NCBI RefSeq assembly: GCF_034653355.1
Contig: NZ_JAYEER010000001.1
Location: 930,001-994,000 of the forward strand
Length of the DNA stretch: 64,000 nucleotides
Reading direction: 5' to 3'
Source: Nitrospirillum sp034653355
GTDB lineage: Bacteria; Pseudomonadota; Alphaproteobacteria; Azospirillales; Azospirillaceae
The notes under the pieces were generated by a model. The model had not been told where the DNA came from and did no database searches. It saw nothing but the letters and a program-made list of their open reading frames with translations. Numbering within the stretch: the first letter of the stretch is position 1; each line of letters begins with the position of its first letter. The translations under genes were made by a program, and so were the position numbers. Shown here piece after piece: positions 8,526 through 17,913 of this stretch.

Positions 8526-10220
8526 ATGCGGTTCGATGATCTTCCCATGGCGTTGAAGCTGTTCGCGGCCCCCGCCATCGGGCTGGTGGCCCTGGTGGCG
8601 ATGGCCATCGCTTCCCACCAGGTGGTGGGCGGCATCACCGCCACCGCCAAGGATGTGGGCGAGGTCCGTTTCGAGGCCACCGCCGAGTTGCTGAGCGCGT
8701 CCAGCGAGCTGAACGGCGCCGCCAAGGACCTGTATTACGCCCTGGCGGCCGCCACCGCCGGCGGCGACGCGAAGGCCTCCGCCACCCTGCTGGACGGCGT
8801 GGTCCAGCGCATGGGCAAGGCGAAGGAGGCGGTGGAGCGCGCCAAGGACCGCCTGCCCGACGGCAAGACCAAGGCCGAGCTGGCCACCGTGGGCCAGGAC
8901 ATCGACAAGCTGGGCCAGCCGGTGGGCTTCGTGAAGGACATGCTGGGCATCGACGCCCAGTCGGCCGTGTCCTTCCTGGAGCCGCTGCGCGCCAGCCTGC
9001 AGGGCGTGCAGGACCGCCTCAGCGCCGCCGCCTCGCATGAGCGGACCACCGCCGCCACCGCGATCAAGGACATGGACGCCAGCGCCACCGCCACCCAGAC
9101 CCTGTCCACCCTCATCGTGCTGGCGGTGGTGCTGGGCGTGGCCGCCATCGCCTTCGTCATCGTGCGGGCCCTGAAAAGCTCCATCGACCGCATCTCCGGC
9201 GCCACCGAGGCCCTGGCCGCCGGCGACACCGCCGTGAACATCGAGGCGCTGGCCCGCAAGGACGAGCTGGGCGCCATCGTCGGCGCGCTGGCGGTGTTCC
9301 GCGCCAACCTGGCCGACCGCGACCGCCTGACGGCCGAGCGGGCCGAGGCGGAGAAGCGGGCCGAGGCGGAGAAGCGCCAGGCGTCGCTGCGCATCGCCGA
9401 CAGCCTGGAAAGCTCCGTCCACAGCCTGGTGGAGCGCCTGACCGCCGCCGTGCGGCAGCTGGCGGGCAACGCCCGGGGCCTCAGCGACCAGGCCCAGGTG
9501 GGGCAGGAGCGCACCAGCGTGGTCGACCGCGCCGTCAACGAGGCCAACGGCAACGTGCAGGCCGTGGCCAGCGCGGCGGAGGAACTGTCCGTCTCCTTCG
9601 GGGAGATCAGCGGCCAGGTCACCCGCGCCGCCACCATGGCCAGCAACGCCCGCGTGCGGGTGGAGGAAAGCACCCAGCAGATGGAGCGGCTGCAGAACCA
9701 GGGCGACCGCATCGGCTCCGTCGTGCGCCTGATCAGCGAGATCGCCAGCCAGACCAACCTGCTGGCGCTGAACGCCACCATCGAGGCGGCGCGGGCGGGG
9801 GAGGCGGGCAAGGGCTTCGCCGTCGTGGCCAGCGAGGTCAAGAGCCTGGCGACCCAGACCGCGAAGGCGACGGAGGAGATCGGCGGCCAGATCACCAGCA
9901 TGCAGGGGGCCACCCGCGAGGCGGTCGCCGCCATCGCCGCCATCCAGCAGACGGTGAACGAGATCACCACCATCTCCTCCGCCATCGCCGCCGCCGTGGA
10001 ACAGCAGGAGGCCGCGACCCGCGAGATCGCCCGCAACGTCCAGATGGCGTCCCAGGGCACGGCCGTCGTGGCGGAGAACGTGGCCGGCCTGCAGGCCATC
10101 GCCGACAGCACCCACCGCTCCAGCGACGAGGTCCTGTCCTCCTCCCAGGTCCTGGGGTCCGAAACCTCGGCCCTCAGCGCCAGCGTCTCGAAAGCCATCG
10201 CCTCCCTGCGCGCCGCCTGA
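8526..10220 (+). CDS. methyl-accepting chemotaxis protein
   Basis: 564 residues. TM1 is at about 9-31, a helical periplasmic or linker domain at 32-190, TM2 at 193-214, HAMP directly after (SSIDRISGATEALAAGD) and then the signalling hairpin, whose conserved tip reads EIASQTNLLALNATIEAARAG. The start at 8526 has GGAAGG 9 bases upstream; ATG 8517 is also possible. The periplasmic part is Ala/Lys-rich helical, compatible with a four-helix bundle. It lies 156 bases after the YfiR-like gene and may share its transcript. No CheA/CheW is near, so it presumably plugs into a core chemotaxis or Che-like system elsewhere. Confidence 0.92.
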   Translation: MRFDDLPMALKLFAAPAIGLVALVAMAIASHQVVGGITATAKDVGEVRFEATAELLSASSELNGAAKDLYYALAAATAGGDAKASATLLDGVVQRMGKAKEAVERAKDRLPDGKTKAELATVGQDIDKLGQPVGFVKDMLGIDAQSAVSFLEPLRASLQGVQDRLSAAASHERTTAATAIKDMDASATATQTLSTLIVLAVVLGVAAIAFVIVRALKSSIDRISGATEALAAGDTAVNIEALARKDELGAIVGALAVFRANLADRDRLTAERAEAEKRAEAEKRQASLRIADSLESSVHSLVERLTAAVRQLAGNARGLSDQAQVGQERTSVVDRAVNEANGNVQAVASAAEELSVSFGEISGQVTRAATMASNARVRVEESTQQMERLQNQGDRIGSVVRLISEIASQTNLLALNATIEAARAGEAGKGFAVVASEVKSLATQTAKATEEIGGQITSMQGATREAVAAIAAIQQTVNEITTISSAIAAAVEQQEAATREIARNVQMASQGTAVVAENVAGLQAIADSTHRSSDEVLSSSQVLGSETSALSASVSKAIASLRAA

Positions 10221-10268
10221 GGCAAGAGCGCCCCGTCGGCGCAATTCGCTGGCGGGCGACCGGTAACG

Positions 10269-10319
10269 CCCTGTATTCCTGGATATCCCCGTCACCGGGG
10301 GGATCCTGGAATCACAGGG
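10269..10319 (+). promoter_or_regulatory. long imperfect hairpin just upstream of asnB
   Basis: The arms CCCTGT-ATTCC-GGAT-CCCC and their complement, ending in ACAGGG at 10314-10319, form a stem of about 20 pairs with a short loop around 10291-10294. The right arm ends 7 bases before the asnB ATG and overlaps its purine-rich ribosome site (AGGGCGGA). No T-run follows, so a simple terminator for the MCP is less likely than a 5'-UTR structure. Confidence 0.5.
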
Positions 10320-10326
10320 CGGAACC

Positions 10327-12251
10327 ATGTGCGGCATCGCGGGGCTTTGGGTATTCGGGGGGCGGACGGCACCCGGCTGGCGCATCAGGCCGGCGTCATG
10401 ATCGACCGCCTGGCCCATCGCGGACCCGATGATCGCGGCGTCTGGCAGGATGACGCCGCCGGCGTGGCGCTGGCCAACCGCCGCCTGGCCATCATCGACC
10501 TGTCACCCCTGGGCCATCAACCCATGACCTCGGCCGATGGCCGCGTCACCGTCGCCTTCAACGGCGAGATCTACAATTACCAGGATCTGCGCCAGCAGCT
10601 GGTGGGCGAGGGCGTGGCCTTCCGTGGCCAGTCCGATACCGAGGTGCTGGTGGAGGCCATATCCCGCTGGGGCGTCAATCGCGCGCTGGCCGCCTGCAAC
10701 GGCATGTTCGGCCTGGCCATCTGGCTGGCGGATGAGCGCCGGCTGATGCTGGTGCGCGACCGGCTGGGGGAAAAGCCGCTCTACTGGTCGCTGGCCAACG
10801 GCGTGCTGCTGTTCGCCTCAGAACTCAAAGCCATCCGGGCCGAACTGGGCTACCGCGCCGTGCCGGACGAGGCGGCGCTGGCGGACTATTTCCGCCAAGG
10901 CTTCATCCCGGCGCCCCGCACGGCCTTCACCGGCATCCACCAGCTGCCGCCCGGCACCTGCATGGTGGTGTCGGCCGACGGCGGTTCCGAGACGCGGGCC
11001 TATTGGTCGGTCGCCGACGCCGCCCGCCGCGCCCTGGCCGCCCCTTTGACGCTGGAGGATCCGGAGATCCTGCGCCTGACCGGCGACCTGCTGACCGACG
11101 CGGTCCGCCGGCGCATGGTGTCGGACGTGCCGCTGGGCGTCTTCCTCTCCGGCGGCATCGACAGCGCCCTGGTGGCGGCCCTGATGCAGGGGCAGAGCGC
11201 GACGCCCATCCGCAGCTTCACCATCGGGTTCGAGCAGGCGGAGTTCGACGAGTCCGCCGCCGCCGAGGCCACGGCCAGGGCCCTGGGCACCGACCACACC
11301 ACCCTGCGGGTGGATGCCGCCGACGCGGTGGACCTGGTGCCGCACCTGGCCAGCATGTATGACGAGCCCTTCGCCGACATCTCCGCCATTCCCACGGCCC
11401 TGCTGTGCCGCCTGGCGCGCCGCCACGTGACGGTGGCCCTGTCCGGCGATGGCGGGGATGAGGCCTTCGGCGGCTATTCGCGCCATCTATGGGCCGGCTC
11501 CATCAACGGCTGGCGGCGAAAGCCGGGCTGGCTGCGCCACGGCTTGGCCCGCCTGGACGCGGCCATACCCGACGCTTGGATCGATGGGACCGCCCATCTG
11601 CTGAAGCCGCATCTGCGCCAGCCGTCGGACAAGGTGGGCAAGTTCCTGGGCGCCGTCGCGGCGGCGGATGAGGACCAGGCCTACATCGCCATGCTGGGCA
11701 TGAAGGCCGACGCCATCCTGCGTCCCGGCCTGACGCTGGGGGCGGCGGCACCCGTCGCCGTGCCGCCCCTCACGCCCTTGGGGGGGCCGACCCGACATTG
11801 CGCCTGCAACTGCGCGACCTGGCCCGCTACCTGCCCGACGGTGTGCTGGTGAAGGTCGACCGCGCCAGCATGGCCGCCGGCCTGGAGGCGCGCGCGCCCC
11901 TGCTGGACCCGCGCGTGGTGGAATGGGGCCTGCGCCTGCCGCTGAACCAGCGCCTGCGCGATGGGCGGGGCAAGTGGATGCTGCGCCGGCTGCTGGCGAG
12001 GCGTCCCGCAGGGCGCCGTCACCGCCCCGAAAACCGGTTTCGGCGCCCCCCTGGGCGTCTGGCTGCGCGGCCCCTTGCGCGACTGGGCGGCCGGCCTGCT
12101 GGACGCCGCGCCGCAGGACGGCCTGATCCAGGCGCCGGTGGCGGCCGCCCTGTGGCGGCAGCACCTGTCCGGCCGCCACGACCATACCGGCCGGCTGTGG
12201 ACCGTGCTGTCCTACCTGTCGTGGAAGGCGACGGTCGCGCATTCGGACTGA
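10327..12251 (+). CDS. asnB: glutamine-hydrolysing asparagine synthetase, three frame breaks
   Basis: The ATG at 10327 opens MCGIAGLW, giving the obligatory N-terminal Cys2 nucleophile of class II amidotransferases. The frame breaks at the G6 run 10357-10362. The frame then reads RLAIIDLSPLGHQPM, FNGEIYNY, RDRLGEKPLYW and the synthetase PP-loop FLSGGIDSALVAAL. It breaks again at the G7 run 11780-11786, continues RLQLRDLARYLPDGVLVKVD and MAAGLEARAPLLD, and breaks once more near 11999-12004 before TAPKTGFGAPLGVWLRG. Adding one base at each of the first two sites and a small change at the third gives a complete protein of about 640 residues. This enzyme makes Asn from Asp, Gln and ATP; relatives also amidate polysaccharide precursors, and the epimerase downstream fits that alternative. 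Confidence 0.88.
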
Positions 12252-12311
12252 GCGGCCGTCTTCCCGGCGTGTCACAATCCACAAATCATTCCCAAAAATG
12301 GAACCAAGCCC

Positions 12312-12608
12312 ATGACCCATACCGTGAAGATCACGGCCGTGCTCATCGCCCGGCCGGGCAAGCTGGATGACCTGAAGGCCTTGCTGGCCGGCATGGTGGC
12401 ACCCTCGCGGGCCGAGCCGGGCAATTTGCGCTGGGACATCTGGCAGGACCAGGCCGAGCCCAACCGCTTCGTGCTGGATGAGCTGTACGTGGACAACGAC
12501 GCCATCGCCGCGCACCGCGCGACGGCCCATTTCCAGAACTATCTGTCGAAGATCAACGACGTGGCCGAGCGCACCGCCATGGTGTTGAACCCGGTCGAGG
12601 TCGCCTGA
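12312..12608 (+). CDS. YgiN-type quinol/antibiotic-biosynthesis monooxygenase family protein
   Basis: 98 residues, the full length of a single ABM (dimeric alpha/beta barrel) domain. The pattern ITAVLIARPGKLDDLKALL, then EPGNLRWDIWQDQ, FVLDELYVDNDAIAAHRAT and FQNYL is typical of the YgiN-like group. Members act as cofactor-free oxygenases on quinols or as heme- or aldehyde-handling proteins; the substrate cannot be inferred. It lies 60 bases after asnB on the same strand and converges on the epimerase gene. Confidence 0.85.
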   Translation: MTHTVKITAVLIARPGKLDDLKALLAGMVAPSRAEPGNLRWDIWQDQAEPNRFVLDELYVDNDAIAAHRATAHFQNYLSKINDVAERTAMVLNPVEVA

Positions 12609-12612
12609 CGGT

Positions 12613-13638
12613 TCAGGCCGGCGGCCCGCCCGCCCGATAGGCCTGGAACCATTCGACGAATCGCGCCACGCCCTCTTCCACCGGCGTGGCGGGGGCGTAG
12701 CCGATGTCCCGGGCCAGGTCGTCGATGTCGGCCCAGGTGGCGGGCACGTCGCCGGGCTGGATGGGCAGCAGGCGGATATCCGCTGCCATGCCCAGTTTCT
12801 CCTCCAGCAGGCGGACATAGCGCATCAGCTCCACCGGCCGGTCGCTGCCGACATTGTACAGGCGGTAGGGGGCGACGCCGCTGCTGGCCGGGTCGGGGGC
12901 GGTGCCGGTCCAGGCCGCGTCGACGGCCGGCGGCCGGTCCAGCAGGGCCAGGATGGCCGACACCACGTCATCGATGTAGGTGAAGTCACGCCGCATGCGC
13001 CCCTCGCCATACACCTCGATGGGCCGTCCCTCGACGATGGCCTGGGCGAACTTGTACAGCGCCATGTCCGGCCGCCCCCAGGGCCCGTAGACGGTGAACA
13101 GGCGCAGGCCGGTCACGGGGATGCGGAACAGGTGGCTGTAGGAATGGGCCATCAGCTCATTGGCGCGCTTGGTGGCGGCGTAGAGCGTCAGGGGATGGTC
13201 CGCACCCCCGTGCGGGCTGAAGGGCATGGCGGTGTTGGCGCCGTAGACCGAGCTGGTGGAGGCGTAGACCAGGTGGGCGCAGGCGACGGCCCGGCACCCC
13301 TCAAGCACATTGGCGAAACCCACCAGATTGCTGTCCACATAAGCCGCCGGATGCTCCAGGCTGTAGCGCACGCCGGCCTGGGCGGCCAGGTGCACCACCT
13401 GGCCGAAGCGGTGGGTGTCGAACAGGGCCGCCACCGCCGCGCGGTCGGCCAGGTCGATGCGCGCCTCGGTGAAGCCGGGCAGGGCCCGCAGGCGGGCCAG
13501 CCGCGCCTCCTTCAAGGCCACGTCGTAGTAGGGGGTCATGTTGTCCAGCCCCACCACCGCCCCGCCCCGTCGCAGCAAGGCCAGCGCCACGTGGTTGCCG
13601 ATGAACCCGGCGCTGCCGGTGACCAGGACGGGGGACAT
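12613..13638 (-). CDS. NAD-dependent epimerase, UDP-glucuronate 4-epimerase-like
   Basis: 341 residues, extended SDR. The Rossmann motif is TGSAGFIGNHVALALL near the N-terminus, then LDNMTPYYDVALKEARL, a DNM.PYYD signature of UDP-glucuronate epimerases. The catalytic region is STSSVYGANTAMPF followed by YAATKRANE (YxxxK), then GLRLFTVYGPWGRPDMA. These enzymes interconvert UDP-glucuronate and UDP-galacturonate for capsule or LPS. The ATG at 13638 opens MSPVLVTGS. An alternative start lies 24 bases upstream. No other polysaccharide genes adjoin except the asnB-like gene, which could modify the same polymer. Confidence 0.85.
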   Translation of the reverse strand: MSPVLVTGSAGFIGNHVALALLRRGGAVVGLDNMTPYYDVALKEARLARLRALPGFTEARIDLADRAAVAALFDTHRFGQVVHLAAQAGVRYSLEHPAAYVDSNLVGFANVLEGCRAVACAHLVYASTSSVYGANTAMPFSPHGGADHPLTLYAATKRANELMAHSYSHLFRIPVTGLRLFTVYGPWGRPDMALYKFAQAIVEGRPIEVYGEGRMRRDFTYIDDVVSAILALLDRPPAVDAAWTGTAPDPASSGVAPYRLYNVGSDRPVELMRYVRLLEEKLGMAADIRLLPIQPGDVPATWADIDDLARDIGYAPATPVEEGVARFVEWFQAYRAGGPPA

Positions 13639-13808
13639 CGTGGGGGGATTTCCTGGGGCCAAGATCTTGGAAGCGTTCGCGGACGGCCTTGCCTACCACG
13701 TCCGGGTGCATAGTGCGACAGTCGCTTGATGCCGCACCCCAAGGGTTAGGTCGGAACCGGCACGGACTTTGCGTTAATGGCATGTGTACAAAGGTCACAG
13801 GTGCCGCC

Positions 13809-14036
13809 ATGGAAGACATCACCTACTACGACGCCGAGGAAATCCGCCGCAAACTGGAGCGCGCGGCCGATGAGCTGGACGCCGCCGGCGATCCCATTTT
13901 GGCTCGCAGATTGCGAGAAATTGTCGATTTGGATCGCGCCGGCGACGGCGTACCGGCCGTGCGCCTGCGCGACAACGGCCGCGCCCGGGGCTGGACGCCC
14001 ATGGTGGTGATCGGCGGGGCTGCCCCCAGGAAGTAA
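13809..14036 (+). CDS. small hypothetical protein
   Basis: 75 residues from ATG 13809 (MEDITYYDAEEIRRKLERAA). The first half is predicted as charged helix, ending in LARRLREIVDLDRAGDG; the tail is basic and glycine-rich. An upstream ATG at 13780 would add ten residues. GGTG lies 7 bases before the chosen start. I do not recognise the family. The gene converges on the TIR gene with 20 bases between the stops. Confidence 0.55.
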   Translation: MEDITYYDAEEIRRKLERAADELDAAGDPILARRLREIVDLDRAGDGVPAVRLRDNGRARGWTPMVVIGGAAPRK

Positions 14037-14056
14037 GGTCCCGCGGCGGGGCCCGC

Positions 14057-14506
14057 TCAACTCGCCAGGGGCGTACGCTCCAGCACCGCGCGGCGGATGG
14101 CCACGGCCACCTCATGCAGGGCCTGGTCCTGGTCGGGCCACAGCGTGACCGGCCGGCCGTCGCGCGGCACCGCCAGCAGGTGGCGCAGCGGCGTGGACAG
14201 CCAGTCGCAGGCCCGTAGGATGACGGGGATCACCCGCGCCCGTCCCGCCCGATGACGGTCCACCGCGTGCTGCATCTCCCCATCATGGCAGGCGGGGGAT
14301 GCCAGGAAATCCGGACTGACCAACAGCAGCACCACGTCGGCCTCGGCCAGGGCCGTGCCGATGCCGTCCTCCAGCGCGTCGCCGGCCAGCAGGCGCCGGT
14401 CGTGCCAGACGGCCACGCCCTGGCGCTTCAGGGGCGCCAGGTGCACCTCCAACCGGTCGCGCAGGGCTTCGTCGACGTGGGAATAGGACATGAACACGCG
14501 CACCAC
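14057..14506 (-). CDS. stand-alone TIR-domain protein
   Basis: 149 residues, almost exactly one TIR domain. Visible elements are VFMSYSHVDEALRDRL (box 1, beta-A/alpha-A), VWHDRRLLAGDALEDGI, and ADVVLLLVSPDFLASPACHDGEM, where Glu77 sits at the position of the catalytic glutamate of NAD-cleaving TIR domains. It then continues VIPVILRACDW. No second domain is attached and no partner protein (STING, Argonaute, SIR2 or repeat sensor) is nearby. Possible roles are an NADase of an abortive-infection module, a secreted virulence-type TIR, or a solitary regulator. The sequence alone does not decide. Confidence 0.85.
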   Translation of the reverse strand: MVRVFMSYSHVDEALRDRLEVHLAPLKRQGVAVWHDRRLLAGDALEDGIGTALAEADVVLLLVSPDFLASPACHDGEMQHAVDRHRAGRARVIPVILRACDWLSTPLRHLLAVPRDGRPVTLWPDQDQALHEVAVAIRRAVLERTPLAS

Positions 14507-14700
14507 GGCAGGCCTCCGCCGATACCAGAACCAAGGATTTTCAGGGCGCTGGCGAATGCGGTCCCAACCGCGACGGGGCCGCCGGCCAGCGCGGCGCGCC
14601 GTTCCCCCGGGGCCAATATTGTTCCGCTTTTGTTCTCATGTCAACGCGGGCGCCTCGGCGCAAAAGGGGGCTCACCTTTGGCCAGGGCCGGCGCGTTTCC

Positions 14701-14732
14701 AAAAGAAAACGGCCGGGGACAGGCCCCGGCCG
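14701..14732 (-). terminator. Rho-independent terminator of the RND operon
   Basis: The stem GGCCGGGG (14711-14718) and CCCCGGCC (14724-14731) has a 5-base loop. On the minus strand it is followed by a T-rich tract (GTTTTCTTTT, complement of 14701-14710). It lies about 30 bases after the stop of the RND pump gene. Confidence 0.8.
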
Positions 14733-14760
14733 CTTCCGTACATGCGGTGCCGCGGAGATG

Positions 14761-17700
14761 TCAGGCCACCTCGGCGATCTCCCGCAGGCGGCGCGAACCG
14801 GCGGCCGCCTTGTGGTCCTTGGCCAGGAAGGTATAGACCGCCGGCAGGACGAACAGGGTGAATAGCGTACCGATGGACATGCCGGTCACCACCACCAGGC
14901 CGATGGAGAAGCGGCTGGCCGCGCCGGCGCCGGACGCGATCAGCAGGGGCAGCAGGCCCACCACCATGGCGGCGGTGGTCATCAGGATGGGGCGCAGGCG
15001 CACGCGGGCGGCGTGCAGGATGGCCTCCCGGCGGCCCAGCCCTTCCTTCACCTGCATCTCGTTGGCGAATTCCACCAGCAGGATGCCGTGCTTGGAGATC
15101 AGGCCGATCAGCGTCACCAGGCCCACCTGGGTGTAGATGTTGATCGAGGTGATGCCGATGAACAGCGGGATCAGCGCGCCGCAGATGGACATGGGCACGC
15201 TGACCATGATGACCAGCGGGTCGCGCAGGCTTTCGAACTGCGCGGCCAGCACCAGGAAGATGACGATCAGCGCGAAGCCGAAGGTCATGGCCAGCTGGTT
15301 GCCTTCCTCCACGAACTGCCGGGTCTGGCTGAGGTAGCTGTGGCTGTAGCCGGCCGGCAGCTGCTTCACCTGGTCTTCCAGGAAGGCCACCGCCTCGCCC
15401 ATGGACACGCCCGGCATGGGCACGGCCTGGAAGGTGGCGGAGTTCATCTGGTTGTAGTGGGTCAGGGCGTTGGGGTCCGTGCCCTCTTCCAGGCGCAGGA
15501 AGGTGGACAGCGGCACCTGGTCGCCGGTGACGGAAGTGACGTAGAAGCGCGTCAGCTTGTCCGGCGTCAGGCGGTCGATGCGCGGCACCTGGGGGATGAC
15601 CTCGTACGACCGGCCCTGCAGGTTGAAGCGGTTGACGTAGTTCTCACCCACCATCAGGGCCAGGGTGTCGCCGATGGAGGCCATGGTGACGCCCATCTCG
15701 TTGGCCTTGGACCGGTCGATGTGGATGCGCACCACGGGGGTGTTGTAGTCCAGGTCGCTGTCCACGATCAGGAACTTGTGGCTGGCGTTGGCGGCGGCCT
15801 TGATCTTCTCCATCGCCTCATAGATGGCGGGGAAGCCCTGGGTGCCGTTCAGCACCATCTGCACCGGCAGGCCGCCGGTGGTGCCGGGCAGGGGTGGCAG
15901 GTTGAACACCAGCGCCTTTTCGCCCGGAACCTGGTTGAACGCCGCCTGCAGCGCCGCCAGCGACTGCTGGATGGGCCGGTCGCGTTCGCTCCACGGCTTC
16001 AGCAGCACGCCGGCGATGCCCTGGCTGGTGCCGGAGGTGCCGCTGATCAGGAAGCGTTCCCGCCCCTCCGGCAGGGTGCCGCCGGCGGCGTCCAACTGCT
16101 GGGCATAGTGCTGGGTGTAGTCGATGTTGGCGTACTGCGGGCCCTTGAACAGGCTGAACAGGATGCCCTGGTCCTCTTCCGGGGCCAGTTCCGACCGGCC
16201 ATGCAGGTAGAGGTAGGGGATGCTGGCCAGCACGACCACGGCGAACACCAGGACGACGGGACGGTAGTCCAGGGCCCGGGTCAGCCGCCGCTCATAGAAG
16301 TTGGCCAGGCCGTTGAAGGCGCGGTCGATGAAGCGGGAGAAGGCGGTGTGGTCGCCGCCCTTGGGCAGCAGCACCGACGCCATCATGGGCGACAGCGTCA
16401 GGGCCACCACGCCGGAGATGATGACCGAACCGGCCAGGGTGAAGGCGAACTCGCGGAACAGGGCGCCGGTGACGCCGCCCAGCAGGCCGATGGGGGCGTA
16501 GACCGCCGCCAGCGTGATCGTCATGGCGATGACGGGGCCGGCGATCTCGCGGGCGCCCACCAGGGCCGCCTGCACCGGCGTCTTGCCCTCCTCCAGGTGT
16601 CGGTAGACGTTCTCCACCACCACGATGGCGTCATCGACCACCAGGCCGATGGCCAGCACCATGGCCAGCAGGGTCAGCAGGTTCAGGCTGAATCCCGCCG
16701 CCAGCATCAGGCTGAAGGCGCCGATCAGCGACAGCGGGATGGTGATCACGGGGATCAGCACCGACCGCAGGGATCCGAGGAACAGGAAGATGACGACGAT
16801 GACGATGCCGATGGCCTCGATCAGCGTGTGTTCCACCTCGCTGATCGAGGCGTTGATGAAGTTGGTGGCGTCGTAGGCCACTTTCATCTCGATGGCCGGC
16901 GGCAGGTTGCGCTGAATCTCCGGCAGGATCTTCTCGCGCACGTTCTGCACCATCTGCAGCGGGTTGCCCGTGGGCGTCACCTGAACGCCGATGAACACGG
17001 CGTTCAGGCCGCTGAACATGACGGCGCTGTTGGTGTTCTGGGCACCCAGCGAGATGGAGGCCACGTCCTCCAGCCGCACCAGCGCCCCGCCGGACGACTT
17101 GACCACCATGCGGCGGAAATCCTCGACGCTGGTCAGGTCGGTGTCGGCGGTGACGTTGGACACCGTGAACAGGCCTTTCACTTGGCCCGGCGCCGACTGC
17201 ACGTTGTTGTTCTGCAGGGCGGTGGCGATGTCGCTGGCGGACACGCCGCGCGCCGCCATGCGCGCCGGGTCCAGCCACAGGCGCATGGCGAAGGTCTGGC
17301 CGCCCAGGATGTCGGCGGAGGCGACACCGTCGACCGTGGCGATCAGCGGCTGCACCACGCGGGTGAGATAGTCGGAGATGGCCGAGCCCGGCAGTTCCTT
17401 GGACGCGAAGCTCAGGTACATCACCGCCGTGGTGTCGCCCGTGGACTTGGTGATGACCGGGTCGTTCGCCTCTTTCGGAATCAGGTATTTGACCTGCTGC
17501 ACCTTGGCGATGACGTCGGTCATGGCCTGGCTGGGGTCGTAGTTCAGCTTGACGTAGACCGTGACCGTGCTCTGTCCCTGGACGGAGTTGCTGGTCATGT
17601 AGTCGATGCCGTCGGCGCTGGCCACCGCCTGCTCGATGGGGGTGGTGATGAACCCCTGCATCAGGTCGGCCGTGGCGCCCGGGTAGACGGTGGTGATGCT

Positions 17701-17835
17701 GATGGTGGTGGACGACAGCTTGGGATACTGCCGGATGGGCAGGGTCGACAGCGACCGCAGGCCCAGCAGCAGGATCAGCAGGCTGACCACCAGCGCCAGC
17801 ACCGGTCGTTTGATGAATAGATCGGTGAATTTCAT
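14761..17835 (-). CDS. RND efflux pump inner-membrane transporter (HAE1/MexB-like)
   Basis: 1024 residues, full length. The N-terminus MKFTDLFIKRPVLALVVSLLILLLG and the motif GATADLMQGFITTPIEQAVA are typical of HAE1 pumps. The proton-relay acidic pair is in LVVDDAIVVVENVYRHLEEG (TM4 region), and later helices show VALTLSPMMAS and the C-terminal LISKHGILLVEFANEMQ. Twelve hydrophobic segments and two large periplasmic loops are evident. It exports drugs, dyes or lipophilic compounds with the adaptor encoded just upstream (78-bp gap). No outer-membrane TolC-type gene is present, so the pump must borrow one. Confidence 0.95.
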   Translation of the reverse strand: MKFTDLFIKRPVLALVVSLLILLLGLRSLSTLPIRQYPKLSSTTISITTVYPGATADLMQGFITTPIEQAVASADGIDYMTSNSVQGQSTVTVYVKLNYDPSQAMTDVIAKVQQVKYLIPKEANDPVITKSTGDTTAVMYLSFASKELPGSAISDYLTRVVQPLIATVDGVASADILGGQTFAMRLWLDPARMAARGVSASDIATALQNNNVQSAPGQVKGLFTVSNVTADTDLTSVEDFRRMVVKSSGGALVRLEDVASISLGAQNTNSAVMFSGLNAVFIGVQVTPTGNPLQMVQNVREKILPEIQRNLPPAIEMKVAYDATNFINASISEVEHTLIEAIGIVIVVIFLFLGSLRSVLIPVITIPLSLIGAFSLMLAAGFSLNLLTLLAMVLAIGLVVDDAIVVVENVYRHLEEGKTPVQAALVGAREIAGPVIAMTITLAAVYAPIGLLGGVTGALFREFAFTLAGSVIISGVVALTLSPMMASVLLPKGGDHTAFSRFIDRAFNGLANFYERRLTRALDYRPVVLVFAVVVLASIPYLYLHGRSELAPEEDQGILFSLFKGPQYANIDYTQHYAQQLDAAGGTLPEGRERFLISGTSGTSQGIAGVLLKPWSERDRPIQQSLAALQAAFNQVPGEKALVFNLPPLPGTTGGLPVQMVLNGTQGFPAIYEAMEKIKAAANASHKFLIVDSDLDYNTPVVRIHIDRSKANEMGVTMASIGDTLALMVGENYVNRFNLQGRSYEVIPQVPRIDRLTPDKLTRFYVTSVTGDQVPLSTFLRLEEGTDPNALTHYNQMNSATFQAVPMPGVSMGEAVAFLEDQVKQLPAGYSHSYLSQTRQFVEEGNQLAMTFGFALIVIFLVLAAQFESLRDPLVIMVSVPMSICGALIPLFIGITSINIYTQVGLVTLIGLISKHGILLVEFANEMQVKEGLGRREAILHAARVRLRPILMTTAAMVVGLLPLLIASGAGAASRFSIGLVVVTGMSIGTLFTLFVLPAVYTFLAKDHKAAAGSRRLREIAEVA

Positions 17836-17913
17836 GGTCGGGGGGTCCCCTGGAACCGGCCGCCGCTCAGGAGGAAGGGCGGCCGGTCCTGATTTTCAGG
17901 TCGATGTGGGGTA

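Noticed and set aside
7782..10418. 878-codon open frame on the - strand opposite the MCP and asnB start
   Set aside because: Gly/Arg/Gln-rich shadow. The + strand carries a full MCP with conserved signalling motifs.
15013..17820. 935-codon open frame on the + strand opposite the RND pump gene
   Set aside because: Composition is dominated by Gln, Gly, Arg, His and Asp with no family motif, the mirror image of a GC-rich gene. The RND gene on the other strand has complete, recognisable motifs.
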